A stretch of 64,000 nucleotides of DNA from Ligustrum vulgare (Eukaryota > Streptophyta > Magnoliopsida > Lamiales > Oleaceae): positions 5,022,014 to 5,086,013 of the forward strand of contig OY743169.1 in NCBI GenBank assembly GCA_963555705.1, written 5' to 3'. The notes below the pieces were generated by a model. It did not search any database. It was not told the DNA's origin and saw nothing but the letters and a program-made list of their open reading frames with translations. The position numbers were made by a program, and so were the translations under genes. Below, piece after piece: positions 13,456-24,824 of the stretch. Every line of letters begins with the position of its first letter. Positions within the stretch are counted from its first letter, which is position 1.

Positions 13456-14570
13456 GAGGGCCTCGGGCAAGCACTTGCTTTATCCCATTATATGGGGATA
13501 TATCCCATATAATAGGGATATATAAGGGTTTATAAGGATATATGCGGATATATCCATATAAATACTTATGGATTCAGGTGTGAATGTGTTCAGAAGTGCG
13601 CATAAATGTGGGCCACACGAGGTACGAAAGTAGATGTAAATCTGCACCTAAATACACATTTTTATCGAAAACTTAATTTACATCCAATATACACCATACC
13701 ATTTATACACCCTACCATTGGAGATGATTCTGGGCAAACTGAGGTGCTAAATCACCAATTAAATCTAAAATGTACCACGACTGCAGATAAAGTAGTAATC
13801 AGTCTTCAACCCTTTTTTAGAAGGAGAATCAATTGGTGCACCAAGTTGTTACCTCACCAACCCCTTAATTATCTAATCATTCCAACATTTTATTAATATT
13901 AATCACAAAAAAATGGAATCGATACACGAATCAAATCAACTAATTCTCAAAAATAAATCTGAAAAATAAAAACACGAGTAATCCATCACCAAGTAGGAGA
14001 GTTGATGCTAGGAACTCTATAAACGATAAATGGTCCTACACCCTATTATCCTCAAGGTAAATGTGCATGATGACAATGTAGATATTGCTTGATTTATCGG
14101 AGTTAGGCATCACCAACCTAAAGTTACACAGTTGGTATATATGCGTTGATGGAAAAAGATCTCGAGTCTTTCTAGAAATTACTAGATATCCTTTCTTATG
14201 TTCGTCTTGATCAATCAAAGTTTTGCTTCTCAACTTGAATTGATATATAAAAATTTAAACGAGATGTGTTAAAGTTGATGAAATTTGTGGTTAAAAAGTT
14301 GACGATCTCATTATATATGTGATTATAAGTGATTTTAAAAATAATAATTTTAAAATGAGGACAAACGACCGAATAGGGCTAGTATCACGTAAGAATTTGA
14401 GAAAAACTTGGAAATATTTTGTCATTGATGATTACTAGTAGTACAACAATGATGAAAATTAAGCACGAATTTGCTCACTTATGTGTGTTGATGATCAACT
14501 CTATACTAGGACAATAGAACGAGGACCAACGTTGTGAATTTACATATTATAGATTTTTTTGGATATTTTA

Positions 14571-14572
14571 AC

Positions 14573-14648
<76 letters not shown>
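14571..14648. repeat. (TA)n(TG)n microsatellite
   Basis: About 20 TA units run directly into about 17 TG units. Similar TA runs occur at 15202-15231, 17255-17298, 41250-41287 and 43180-43213. Confidence 0.9.
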
Positions 14649-14679
14649 AGATAAGAGTTTGTTTGTTGGGCCCACAATT

Positions 14680-14925
14680 CAGATCCTCGTGGATCCTATA
14701 TTTTATATTTTTGAGTTAAGTTCATGATTACAAACATTTAAATTTGAAATATTTGTAATGAGGTGAATTATAATTTATTTTTGGGTTAAGTTCATGATTA
14801 GTTGATTACAAACAATTCAAATCCTTGTGGATCCTATGTTTTATATTTTTGGGGTTAAGTTTTGATTACAAATATTTAAATTTGGAATATTTGAAATGAG
14901 GTGAATTGTAATTTATTACAAAAAT
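14680..14925. repeat. ~130-bp tandem duplication
   Basis: Two units each contain TCGTGGATCC or TTGTGGATCC, then TATGTTTTATATTTTTG, then GAGGTGAATT. No gene is associated. Confidence 0.6.
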
Positions 14926-15588
14926 GTTAAAAGTAATTATCAAAATCGAAATTAATTATAATTATAACTTTATATCAATTTTGTAATTAACTACAATTAT
15001 AAATTCAACCATTATTTGGTTTTCATTAATTTTCTCTTTTTTCTACAATATTCAATCTCAACCATTCATTAAAAGTCAAGCTCAAAATATTTTGACTTTT
15101 CAACCAAAGTTCAATCATCTATTCTCATAAAAATCACTATTAATTTCAAATATCAATTTTGCCATTAGTTACAATGGTAACAAACAATTTTGTAAAAACA
15201 TGATATATATATATATATATATATATATATTACTAAAATTAATTGAATTAGTTACATTCAACTTAATTATGACTGCAATTTCAACTTAATTACATTATGT
15301 AATCAATTAAGTTGGCAATTAATTACCATTGTTACTTTATTTCAATTTTGGAATTAATTGCAATTGTTACTAATGAATTTGTAAAACATAACATATTTTT
15401 TTTGCTAAAATTAATTGAATTAGTTACATTTATCATAACTACAACTGTAATTACAACTTCATTAAATTTTGTAATTAATTACAATTGTAACTTTTATTTA
15501 AATTTTGTAATTGATTATAATTGTATCGTTTAGGGAAAATTACGCTCATTCATACTTAACTACATTTTATAATCAATTTTATAATTAA

Positions 15589-15761
15589 GGTTCTGTTTGA
15601 CGACTACCTCTTGATTATAAATTGACTTACTTATACTTTCTAGGTAAAATGTGTGGTTAAAAAGTGGAGAAAAAAAATATGTGATTAAAAAGTGATTTGA
15701 GAAATTGTGTAAATTATAAATTGGTTTATAAACCAAGTTAATCATTTAGCTGAACAAAGGC
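15589..15761. mobile_element. Tourist-like MITE
   Basis: The ends GGTTCTGTTTGAC and GCTGAACAAAGGC are flanked by TAA on both sides. Its interior (GTGTGGTTAAAAAGT, AATTGTGTAAATTATAAA) belongs to a family with diverged copies near 21262-21600, 42985-43135, 46670-46830 and 55720-55860. Confidence 0.65.
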
Positions 15762-16534
15762 TAATTAATTACAATTTTATCAATATGCACGCGGAACAAA
15801 ATGTGGAAATGTGGCTATGTGGATCACATCAATGGAGTTAATTGTTCCAATGATCACTGAACTTATACACATGTCATTGATTGATCACCGACCTTTAAAG
15901 TGTCGAGATTTGATCACTGAACTTATGTTAACATCTTCAATTAGTTTCTGAACTTATTATTTAATTTTTTCAATAATCACTAAACTATGTTTACATCTTT
16001 GATTGGTCACTGAACTTTAAAACATTGAGTTTTGATCACTAAACTTTGGATTAATTTTCCCAATAATCACTAAACTTATGTAAATGTTGAGTTTTGATAA
16101 TTAAACTTATTAAAATAGTGGATGTTAGTCATTGACTTAAGTTTCGTAACAGAATTGACGACGTGATAGACAGAATGTACACTTGGCATTACGTCAAACT
16201 CAAACAATCAATCATGACATACCAAATTACAATGTAAGAAAGCTTTAAAACGGCCATCGATTAGTCACTAAACTTTTAAAATATCAGTTGTATACAACAA
16301 ATACACAGTCAAAAATATTTTATAAAATTCAGTGACCAATCAAAAAACGTTCTTAAAAATTTCACTTAACAATTTGGTGTGCCTGATTGGTCGGTTGAAG
16401 GTAACAGACATTCTATCCGCCATGTCGTCAATTCTGTTACGAAAATTAAGTCGATGACTAACGTTCACTATTTTGATAAGTTTAACGATCAAAACTTGAC
16501 ATTTGCATAAGTTGAGTGATTATTAAGACAATTA

Positions 16535-17254
16535 GGCTGCGTTTTCCTTGGCATTTTCCAATCGTTTTTCGTTTTTCTTTTCCGAAAACGCGTTCTTTTG
16601 CGCCGTTTTCGGAAATAAATTTCGAAAACATTTTCTAAATTTTGTAAAGGAAATGGAAAATGCGTAATTCATGTTTTCCGCGTTTTCCATTCATTTGAAC
16701 TAAAAAAAGGAAAACGCATGTTTTTCCGTTTTCCGCGTTTTCGTTTTAAAAAAAAATCATAAAAAATTTGAAATTGATCAAAATTGATCATTTTAATTAC
16801 ATTATTGATCCCCGATTTTCAAAGTTTGTCATTTTAATCCTCAAAATTTGAAATTTCTTTCGAAAATACCCTAATTTATTTACAAAATAGGTCCTTCAAC
16901 TTTAGATTTTCTTGCACATTAGTCCGCAAATTTTACTTTTCTTTCAATTTAGTCCTTCCCGTATTTGCTTTATGGGTTATTTTCTTCAAACATATATAAC
17001 TTTTCATCTACAACTTCGAATTGCACTATTTTTTTGCGTTGAACTCCAAATTCAACAATCTTTCTTATGATGTATCATATGCTCAATTATTAAACATTTC
17101 TTTTTTACTTTTGTATTGTAGAAAATTAGGGCATCATTGATGAACGCATGGATTTTTGAACTTTTTTAACATAACCAAATATGACATCTTTATTTCATTT
17201 ATATTGTGTATATCATATATGTATGAATGTTGAATGTGTGTGTGTGTGTGTGTT

Positions 17255-17300
<46 letters not shown>

Positions 17301-17531
17301 TGAGAATATTGTGGACCTCACTTTTAATGAGAATCAAACAAGGGTAAAATAGTTTTCTGGAAAAAAATTCAAATAGAACGTGTTTTCCAGCATTTCATTT
17401 TCGAAAACAGTTTTCAGAAATAACAAACCAAACGCGTTTTCAGCAATTTTGAAAACATTCAGAGAAAACGGAAATCATGAAATATTTTCGAAAATGAAAA
17501 CAGAAAACTGAAATATAAAGAGAACGCAGCC
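16535..17531. mobile_element. PIF/Harbinger (Tourist-like) element
   Basis: The inverted ends GGCTGCGTTTTCC and AGAGAACGCAGCC lie between TTA trinucleotides at 16532-16534 and 17532-17534. Subterminal regions are rich in GAAAAC/GTTTTC. It contains (TG)n and (TA)n runs at 17235-17298. A related 950-bp copy lies at 37733-38682. Confidence 0.7.
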
Positions 17532-17686
17532 TTAACCTATAGTTTAGTGATCAAAACTCGAAATTTAAAATTCAATGACTAATCGAAGACGTTTACATAA
17601 GTTCTGTGATCAAATCTCGACACTTTAAAATTCAATGATCAATCGAAGACATATGTATAAGTTCAATGATCATTGGAACAATTAAC

Positions 17687-19401
17687 CAGGGGCGAATCCA
17701 CCATTGGCCCGTACTGGGCTGAAGCCCAGTGCTATTCTGGAACAGATTCTGTTAAAAAAAAATTTAGTTCATAGTTCGGCCCAAATAATTAACCAGCTCG
17801 GCCCATTTGAAATTTACCCAAACAAAGACATAAAAAACCTTTCCTCCTTTGTTTTCACTTCGTCCGCCCCTACCCATTTCCCCAACCCAATCAAACCTTC
17901 CGGCCCTCCTCCCTTCGAGTTCGACCTTCAGATTCCACCACCGCTGTCCGCCGTTCGTCACAGCGTCGCTCCAGGCTTCCAACAATCCAGCATCCTGCAG
18001 CTTTAGCACCAGCAGCTCAGCTCCACTGCGGCACCGCTCGTCCGGGACCCGGGTGGCCTCGTCCACTCGTGGCTCGACTGCTCCCTATCCGGCTATCCCT
18101 GCTCTCCTCCTCCTCCCCTTGCAGGGGTGGCGCCTCCGGACTTTGCTGGTAAGTTCCTTAATTCTTTAGACTTAAGGTTAAGTAACTTCACTTCTTCTTC
18201 TTCAGTTCTTCTGCTGACTGATTGCTTGCAAGTTGCTTCAATAAATAATTTGTAATTGTAAGTTTAATTTATTGTTAATATCAATTTGCAAATTTGTAAT
18301 TAGTTAATAGTTATTTTAATTTAGTTTCCTAATTAATTTCCAATTTTTCGTTTTCAGATTTTATTTAACTGAAATTTAAATTTGTATAATTTATTATCCC
18401 CCTTTACTTTAAGCTTTAACTTGAAGTCTTTAATAACATTAACAATTTAACATCACAGATTTGCATTTGGATTTTACATTTTGCACAATTTAGATTGAGA
18501 TTGAATCAGACATTTGCGAGGTTAGTGAAAATGTGATTTCAAGAATTGATTATTTGATTTTGAATTTTTGAATTGAGAATGTGATATTAATATTTTTTAA
18601 TTTGAGAATGTGATATTGATTTTTAATTTTACAATTGAGAATGTGATATTAGAATGTGATTTTTAATTTGAGTATTGACTAACTTCGTTGCAACTTAGCT
18701 GCAAAATGGAATGACACCAATTAAGAAATAAGAAGTATCTGCAGCAATTTTGTTTAGATCATTGTTGTCCGAGTTTTTGATATACTATTTATTTTTGCTT
18801 CTTCTACTATCTATGCAAATGTTATTGGATTAGAAAATAATATTTCTCTCAAGCTGAAGCAAAATCTTTGTGTTTGATGTTTTTTACTTTAACCTGCAAG
18901 AATGGAACTAACCAAGATTTGCAATTGTAGCAAGTTGGTGCTAAGCTGCTTGATTAATGATTCTTCAATGCGTGGAGATTGATCAGTTGACTGCGACTGC
19001 AAGCCTGCGAGGTTAGTGTAGTGAGAATGTGATTTTGAGATTTGAAATTGATTTTAGAATGTGAGTTTTTGGTGATTGTGAAGTTTCAATGAATTTTGGG
19101 CATTTATTAGAATATGTGTACCGACTACTTTGCATTTGACTTAGGCTTTGATTTTGTTTTAGAACTTAAGTTTTTAGAATGTGATTTGTGAAAAGTGATA
19201 TTAATATTATGTAAATGTATTCTTAGGATTAGAATGTGATTTTAGGCTTAGAATATAATCAATTTTGTTTGAGGATTCGATTTTGATTAACTTGATGAAG
19301 TTCACCTTAAACATCGAAAATCAATAGACCGGCACTATCAGCCACCCCCACAACTTTTAAAGTCCAGCTCGATCCAACATGAAATTCTGGATCCGCCACT
19401 G
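17687..19401. mobile_element. hAT element, non-autonomous
   Basis: The ends CAGGGGCGAATCCA and TGGATCCGCCACTG are imperfect inverted repeats. They are flanked by a perfect 8-bp CAATTAAC duplication at 17679-17686 and 19402-19409. The left part (17840-18150) is a C-rich block ending at CTTTGCTG/GTAAGTTCC, which resembles a first exon with a splice donor. It could be the leader of a lost transposase or a captured exon. The rest is AT-rich with repeated GCGAGGTTAGTG. I see no transposase. Confidence 0.8.
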
Positions 19402-19420
19402 CAATTAACTCACATCAATG

Positions 19421-21261
19421 TATGTATTTGATTGTATGTATTTAACTATATATGTGTAGTCATATTTCATTTGAAACAAAAAGAAATCCGGATGGATCCA
19501 ACCATATCATGTGCTAATAATAATATTAAACCGAATAGAAAATTTACTCAGCTAAATTGGGAAAAGACCAGAGGAAAATCTAGGAAGGGAGACTTTCATT
19601 CTACCTCTTTACTCTCTAGAAAACCAACTCGTGATTCTCAAAGCCAACAATGGAGAAGAACCTTAATGTTTGCGTGCATATTTCAATATTCTCAAGATGG
19701 AGAAGAAACCTCTCTTGGCGAGAGGTAAGAGAAAACTAGAGAGAAACTCTCACCTTCTTTGTTTTAAGACTTTTAATTAATGCTAATGACATCTGATTTT
19801 CATAATTATTTCTCAAACAACTAGTTTTAAGACTTTTAATTTTAAATATAAAAAAGTATGAATTAGTGTATGATGTGTTCCGGATCCTCGACAATCGGAG
19901 TCATATTAGGCTTGACGGAAAAAGTTAAATGTTCAAGCCAAATAAAAGTGCAAACCAGTTAACCATGTCGGAATTAGATGCATAATATGTGTTTTTCGAG
20001 TAGAAATGAGCCACTCTTGAGCCGACTGATTTTATGGCCAAATTCCATCATTTGGGGCTTCAAAACAACAAGTCAATTATGCAGACGGAAATTAGGCTTT
20101 TTGCGTATTTTTAGGTTAAATTTTGTTTTTAATTATTTGTTTGCCTATTTTAGAATTTTAGTCTAATTTGAATTCTATTTTGTGTCAATTAGCGGCTAAG
20201 TTATTTTACTTATTTATATTCCTTTCCATTCATTGTAATTCAGACTTGAGACACATGATTTTGATATAAACAGTTTTTATTTAGGGTTCAATAAAAAATA
20301 TATGTGGATTCCTATGTTTTTGAACTTATCAAGAATATTTCTTGTGTCATTCAAATACCGAACTTATCAAATATTTCTTGAGAATATTTGTGGCGTTCAA
20401 AACCAGAAACTTATCAGTGAGATTGGACAAATCCTTGTGACGTTTCAAAAGTCGTGGTTCTTTATTCAGCATCGTAGAGCCGTCGCGTCGTGAATATCGG
20501 GTCATGATTCATCCGTCCAACCACAACCTGAGTTTGGAACTTTCCGACGTTTCTTGCGCGCTTCGAATCTCATCAGTGTAATTTACCAGTTTTATATTTG
20601 GGTAGGTTGGCATATTGCCAGCCCATTGATTGGAGTCTCAATGCAAATTGAAATGGACAATTTAAATAAATACCCGGTTGTTTTTATCATAATTGAAATT
20701 TATGTCATTTAGAAAGTATCGCAAATTGATATTTTCAAGAATTTTATGTTATGATACTTTCAATTTACTGAAATTTACGTCATTTTAAAATATCATAATA
20801 TGATAATTTTCAAATTTTTATGATAAATTTAAATTTTAGTATCGTATCTTGATATTTATGAAACTACGATGTAAATTATAGTGAAAAATGAAAAAGAAAA
20901 TGTAAATTTTAGGGAGAGTGGACAAGAGCGGAGTTTAACTCAATACCAAGATAAGGGTGCAATTATTTCAATTGAAATATATACAATTTTCATTTTTACA
21001 CATTGTAATAGCGTAGCAATTCATATATTGATTTATTCATTTTTTGAGCTAAAATGTGGTTCAAAAGTGAAGATATAAAATGTGTGTGATTAAAAATAAA
21101 AAATTATTTGAGAAATTGTGAGTGTTAATTATTAAAAAAGAAGAAGAAATTATTGCGTGTGTTTGACCCCATTTGTTGGAAAAAAAATTTGTGATTTTGA
21201 ATAGTATTTTTGGGAAAATGTGTGATTAAAAAATGTTTGAAAAATAAAAAAATGGTAGATT
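19421..21261. other. Gene-free stretch upstream of the trihelix gene
   Basis: No convincing gene. The short ORFs at 19432-19728 and 20302-20493 show no motif I know. Between 20650 and 20880 there are repeated palindrome-rich runs around TATCATAATATGATA. Confidence 0.4.
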
Positions 21262-21600
21262 AGACGCCTCAGTTTGCTAACACTGTTTGATTTATAAACA
21301 GATTTATTTATGATTTTGAGGTAAAAAAGTAGTGGTTGAAAATTGGAGAGAGAAAATGTGTGGTTAAAAAGAAGTTTTAGAAATTGTGTAATTTATAAAC
21401 CAAAAAAATTGTGTTTACCGAACACATGCTAAGTCTTTATTTAGTAACACTGTTTGATTTATTTATGATTTTGAGATAAAAAACAGTGATTGAAAATTGA
21501 AGAAAAAAAATATTTATAGTTAAAAAATAATTTAAGAAATTGTGTAATTTATAAACTTACTTATAAACCAATTTATTTCATTTACCAAACCAATGTTATA
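21262..21600. mobile_element. Pair of diverged Tourist-like MITE copies
   Basis: Two units of about 165 bp each run from AACACTGTTTGATTTAT to ATTTATAAACC and CATTTACCAAACC or GTTTACCGAACAC. They end about 180 bp before the trihelix start codon and may overlap its promoter. Confidence 0.5.
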
Positions 21601-21780
21601 GATGGATGATTGAGAGCGTTGAATTATTTTTCTTTGAATTAAGCTGGACGAATACCCGGCACCCTTATCTCAGTACTCAGTGAAACTCTCCCCCTCACTT
21701 CTTCTTCCCCCGGACAACTTTTGGATTTGTACTTGTTCATTTCGTCTTCATCAATTTCTTATTAAAAGTACACAAACAAG

Positions 21781-23195
21781 ATGCAGTCAGGATATGAGAT
21801 CCGTGGGAATCGGATCGAACAGCAGCACAACTTCATGGAAGAAAATATGAACCAAAACAGTACTGAGTTTAATCCTTACCAACAGTACCATATACTTCAG
21901 CAAATCCATACCCTACCCACTGCCCAACAATTATTCCAAGGCCAGAATCATTTTCAGGCATACTTCCAAAGGAGGCTAACTGAATCATACTGCGAACCGG
22001 GTCAAGAAAACATCAGCACTTATGTCGGAGGCGGAGATGGTGGTTCAGTACCCATTTTTCCGGCGAGTTTGAAGTTGGATTTGAATCATGAGAGTGGCAG
22101 AAATAATAAAGAGAGTACTGTTATTATTAATGAAGAAGACGATGCTTTGTTGCGTGGGAGTGAGCAATATGATGTCCCCGAGACTCCACTGAAAATGCCT
22201 CATTGTTGGCAAAACCAAGAAGATTTTGTCATCGAACAACGCTTCTGGTAAGTTTTGTGCACCAGCCACCACGTGAATATTATTTTTCATTTTTCATGTA
22301 TTATTACTCTGTCGAACGCATTGTTGTTTTAAAGTTTCCATTAATGAATCAGTAATTAATTGGTAGGTTTTGGTAAAGAATGTGTGGTTTAAAATTATTT
22401 GAAAGATTGGACGGTCGAGATTACTAGGGCTAAATTTCCTTGTTTGTCTTCTTAAGGTTAACTTCAGTAAGATTTAATTATGATGCTAACTAATGTTATA
22501 GGAAGCCATTAACTGTAGCAGTATCCAACGAGGAAAGTGAGATAGCGGTTAAACAAGAACAACGCCAAGAAATGAATCGGAGAAATCATTGTAAGTATTT
22601 TCAGCTGGAACCTCAAATGAACTGTTTAGATAGAGAGAGTAGACTAAATGGAGAGCTTGAATCAATTTATAAACGTATCGGCATTCCTGGGAGTAATCAA
22701 ACTGGTTCTGGATCCGTTCATTTGCCTGTAAATAATCTGCCAGTATCGGATGCTTCTATCGGAGAAAAAGAATCCACGAAAATGGCTAAAAAGAGAAGAA
22801 AAAAGAAGAAAATGAAGGCTCGACTGGATTCAGTGGCTATTTTCCTTGAGAGTTTCGTTAATCAAATTATGGAACATCAAGAAAATCTTCACCGGAAGTT
22901 TACACAAGTGATTGAAAGATTGGATCAAGAGAGAGAAGAAAGAGAAGAGGCTTGGAGGAAGCAAGAACTGGCCAAGTTCGAGCGAGAAGCGGCGGTCCGA
23001 GCTCGTGAAAAAGCCATGGCAACAAGTAGAGAGGCCGCCATTGTTTCATACTTGGAGAAAATCACAGGTCAAAGAATCAATCTTCCTCCTCCATTAAAGT
23101 TGCAACCAGTAATTACTCACAATCCATTCTGCACACAACTCAACTCTACCACTACCAGTGCAAGTGACGTTAAAGGGGATGAACAAATGGCATAA
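21781..23195 (+). CDS. GT-2-like trihelix factor lacking its C-terminal trihelix domain
   Basis: The CDS is join(21781..22247, 22502..23195), 386 codons, with a GTAAGT donor and a TATAG acceptor splitting a Trp codon. Residues 252-259 are a basic run (KKRRKKKK). Residues 265-347 form a long charged helix containing REEAWRKQE, REKAMATSREAAI and YLEKITGQ. That helix is the hallmark central region of GT-2/GTL-type trihelix transcription factors, which act in the nucleus. The N-terminal segment with NQEDFVIEQRFWKPL recalls the Arabidopsis At5g47660/GTL2-like group; this is from memory. No trihelix domain lies in the reading frame. Family members carry it just after the helix, and here a stop (TAA 23193-23195) precedes a recognisable decayed version. 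The protein may dimerise or bind partners without binding DNA, or the locus may be a young pseudogene. A CT-rich leader (21680-21720) precedes the ATG. Confidence 0.75.
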
Positions 23196-23475
23196 AACAT
23201 AATCCGTGAGTCTAGATTCAGAATCCATTAATTCAGGGATTTAGAAGGTTTGTTTTTGGGAGGAGGGAAACAATTCAATGGCACCAAATACATGATTTGA
23301 AACGTAAGAAATACAAATTAAGCAAGTTGAGAAAGACAACTCTTTGGGATCCCATTGACACTTGGGAAATGGGAACATTGATTCTCACAAGTGGTAAATC
23401 TGTGAAGAATGTTGGAAAACGAGGAGGATTAGATGGATCAATAATGGTTGGTGATATAGATAAAACATGAAAACC
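23186..23475 (+). pseudogene. Decayed C-terminal trihelix domain of the preceding gene
   Basis: Scattered across the three forward frames are pieces of the trihelix signature in the right order. In one frame KWHKT stands where R-W-P-K-T/S-E-V begins the domain. Later come LEGLFLGGGK and LWDPIDTWEMG, matching the family's L-W-x-x-I-S-x-x-M-x-x-L/M-G. After a shift, CEECWKT matches C-K-E-K-W-E-N. At least two frame changes and in-frame stops separate them. The family comparison is from memory, but the order and spacing make chance unlikely. Confidence 0.6.
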
Positions 23476-23802
23476 GGATCTTCAGAATAGTAAGGTTTAT
23501 TTGCTGATATTCTTGTTAACTTTCTTGACACAGTTTTTACCTTAATTACTTGTTTTCATTTTTTGCAGTGATGGATTAGTTTTATGAGTAATCTTGCTTA
23601 GAATTTGATTATAAAACTTTGGATAAGACAATTAACATAATATAACTTTATTTTCTGAAATTATATTCATTAGATATTTGAGGGAATATGAATTTAGCTC
23701 TTACATCGTGAAACATGATACGAATTTCATTTTTCCGAAAGCCTTTGCAAGGTTATGAAGAATGTAAGTTTAGGTGCATGCATATTTCAGATAGAAATTT
23801 TA

Positions 23803-23977
23803 GAGCTTGTTTGGTAATGTCAACATTTTTACCTCAACTTTTCAAAATTAATCTCAACCCTCCATTCTTGGTCAAATCCACAATTTTTGACTTTTCAAAT
23901 AATTTTAAACCACACATCCATCAAAAAAATTAAAAAAAAAACAAAAATAAAATTTTTTCACATTACCAAACAGACTC
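23803..23977. mobile_element. Tourist-like MITE
   Basis: GAGCTTGTTTGGTAATG and CATTACCAAACAGACTC form inverted ends between TTA trinucleotides (23800-23802 and 23978-23980). The element is 175 bp, about 0.6 kb downstream of the trihelix stop codon. Confidence 0.8.
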
Positions 23978-24016
23978 TTAATTAACGTTATTATTTTGAT
24001 TCAAATTCTCCCCTAT

Positions 24017-24194
24017 GAGCTTGTTTGGTAAAGGTAAAATTTTCACCACAATTTTTCAAACTCAATCTTAACCATTCATTCTTAGTTAAACTCACTATTT
24101 TTTTACTTTTTAAATATTTATAAATCACATATTTATCAAAAAATTTAAAAAAATTACAAAAGTTAAATTTTTCACATTACCAAACTGGCTAGTC
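24017..24194. mobile_element. Tourist-like MITE, second copy
   Basis: This is the same family as the neighbour at 23803, with ends TGAGCTTGTTTGGTAAAG and TTACCAAACTGGCTA. The flanking trinucleotides are less clear. Confidence 0.6.
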
Positions 24195-24824
24195 TCAGAA
24201 ATACAGAACATACGATCTTCACCACAGCTTTGAAAAAAGCTGCAAAGTACATGAGAAATGACATCAGCCTTTAATTAATGGCCCCTACTGTACAATGTAT
24301 GCTTCTCAAATCTACCAACCCAAAATGCTGCCCTTTTAATCTTGAATTCAATTAAAATTTATATGTAACACCAATTTTTTTAGCACAGTTGTTTGTACAT
24401 GTTTAAAATTTGTTTGTATACATATATATTCGTATACAATTGTAATTTGATGGAAAACTAATTAAGAAGACAACATTTTGAAACATCAGATCTGGACTCC
24501 AAAATTTCATGTACAATTCCTATGTTTTAATGTTGTGTTCGGTTTAGGGTGTATGTTTAATTTGACGAGGAAATAATGGGTTTAACACCCAACACACATG
24601 TTATCCCAGGAGGTCTTTTGGGAACATCGATCGGCTCTCTCACTCTGGTTCGGCAGCAATTGTGCTTTCAACTGACAAATCGCCAGTCGAGCTTCTACTA
24701 GTGACTAGTCCTTTGGATGGTTTTTGTGGGAGCAAGCCGGCCTTGAAAGTCTTGAAAATTGGAGATTTTTATCCGAAATTTTAAATGAGATCTTGATAAA
24801 AATAATTATCCATCCATCTAGGGG
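24195..24824. other. Gene-free stretch
   Basis: No gene or element end that I can define. Positions 24600-24760 are less AT-rich but carry no recognisable protein in any frame. Confidence 0.4.

Larger units (their letters stand above)
15835..19411. mobile_element. Foldback Mutator-like element (MULE), doubly interrupted
   Basis: The ends are GAGTTAATTGTTCC and GGAACAATTAACTC, flanked by a perfect 9-bp ACATCAATG duplication at 15826-15834 and 19412-19420. The two arms consist of mutually inverted units of the type TGATCACTGAACTTAT. A 997-bp Tourist-like element sits in the middle and a 1.7-kb hAT element sits within the right terminal repeat, 10 bp from the edge. Without them the foldback is about 0.85 kb. 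No MURA-type ORF is visible. Confidence 0.75.
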
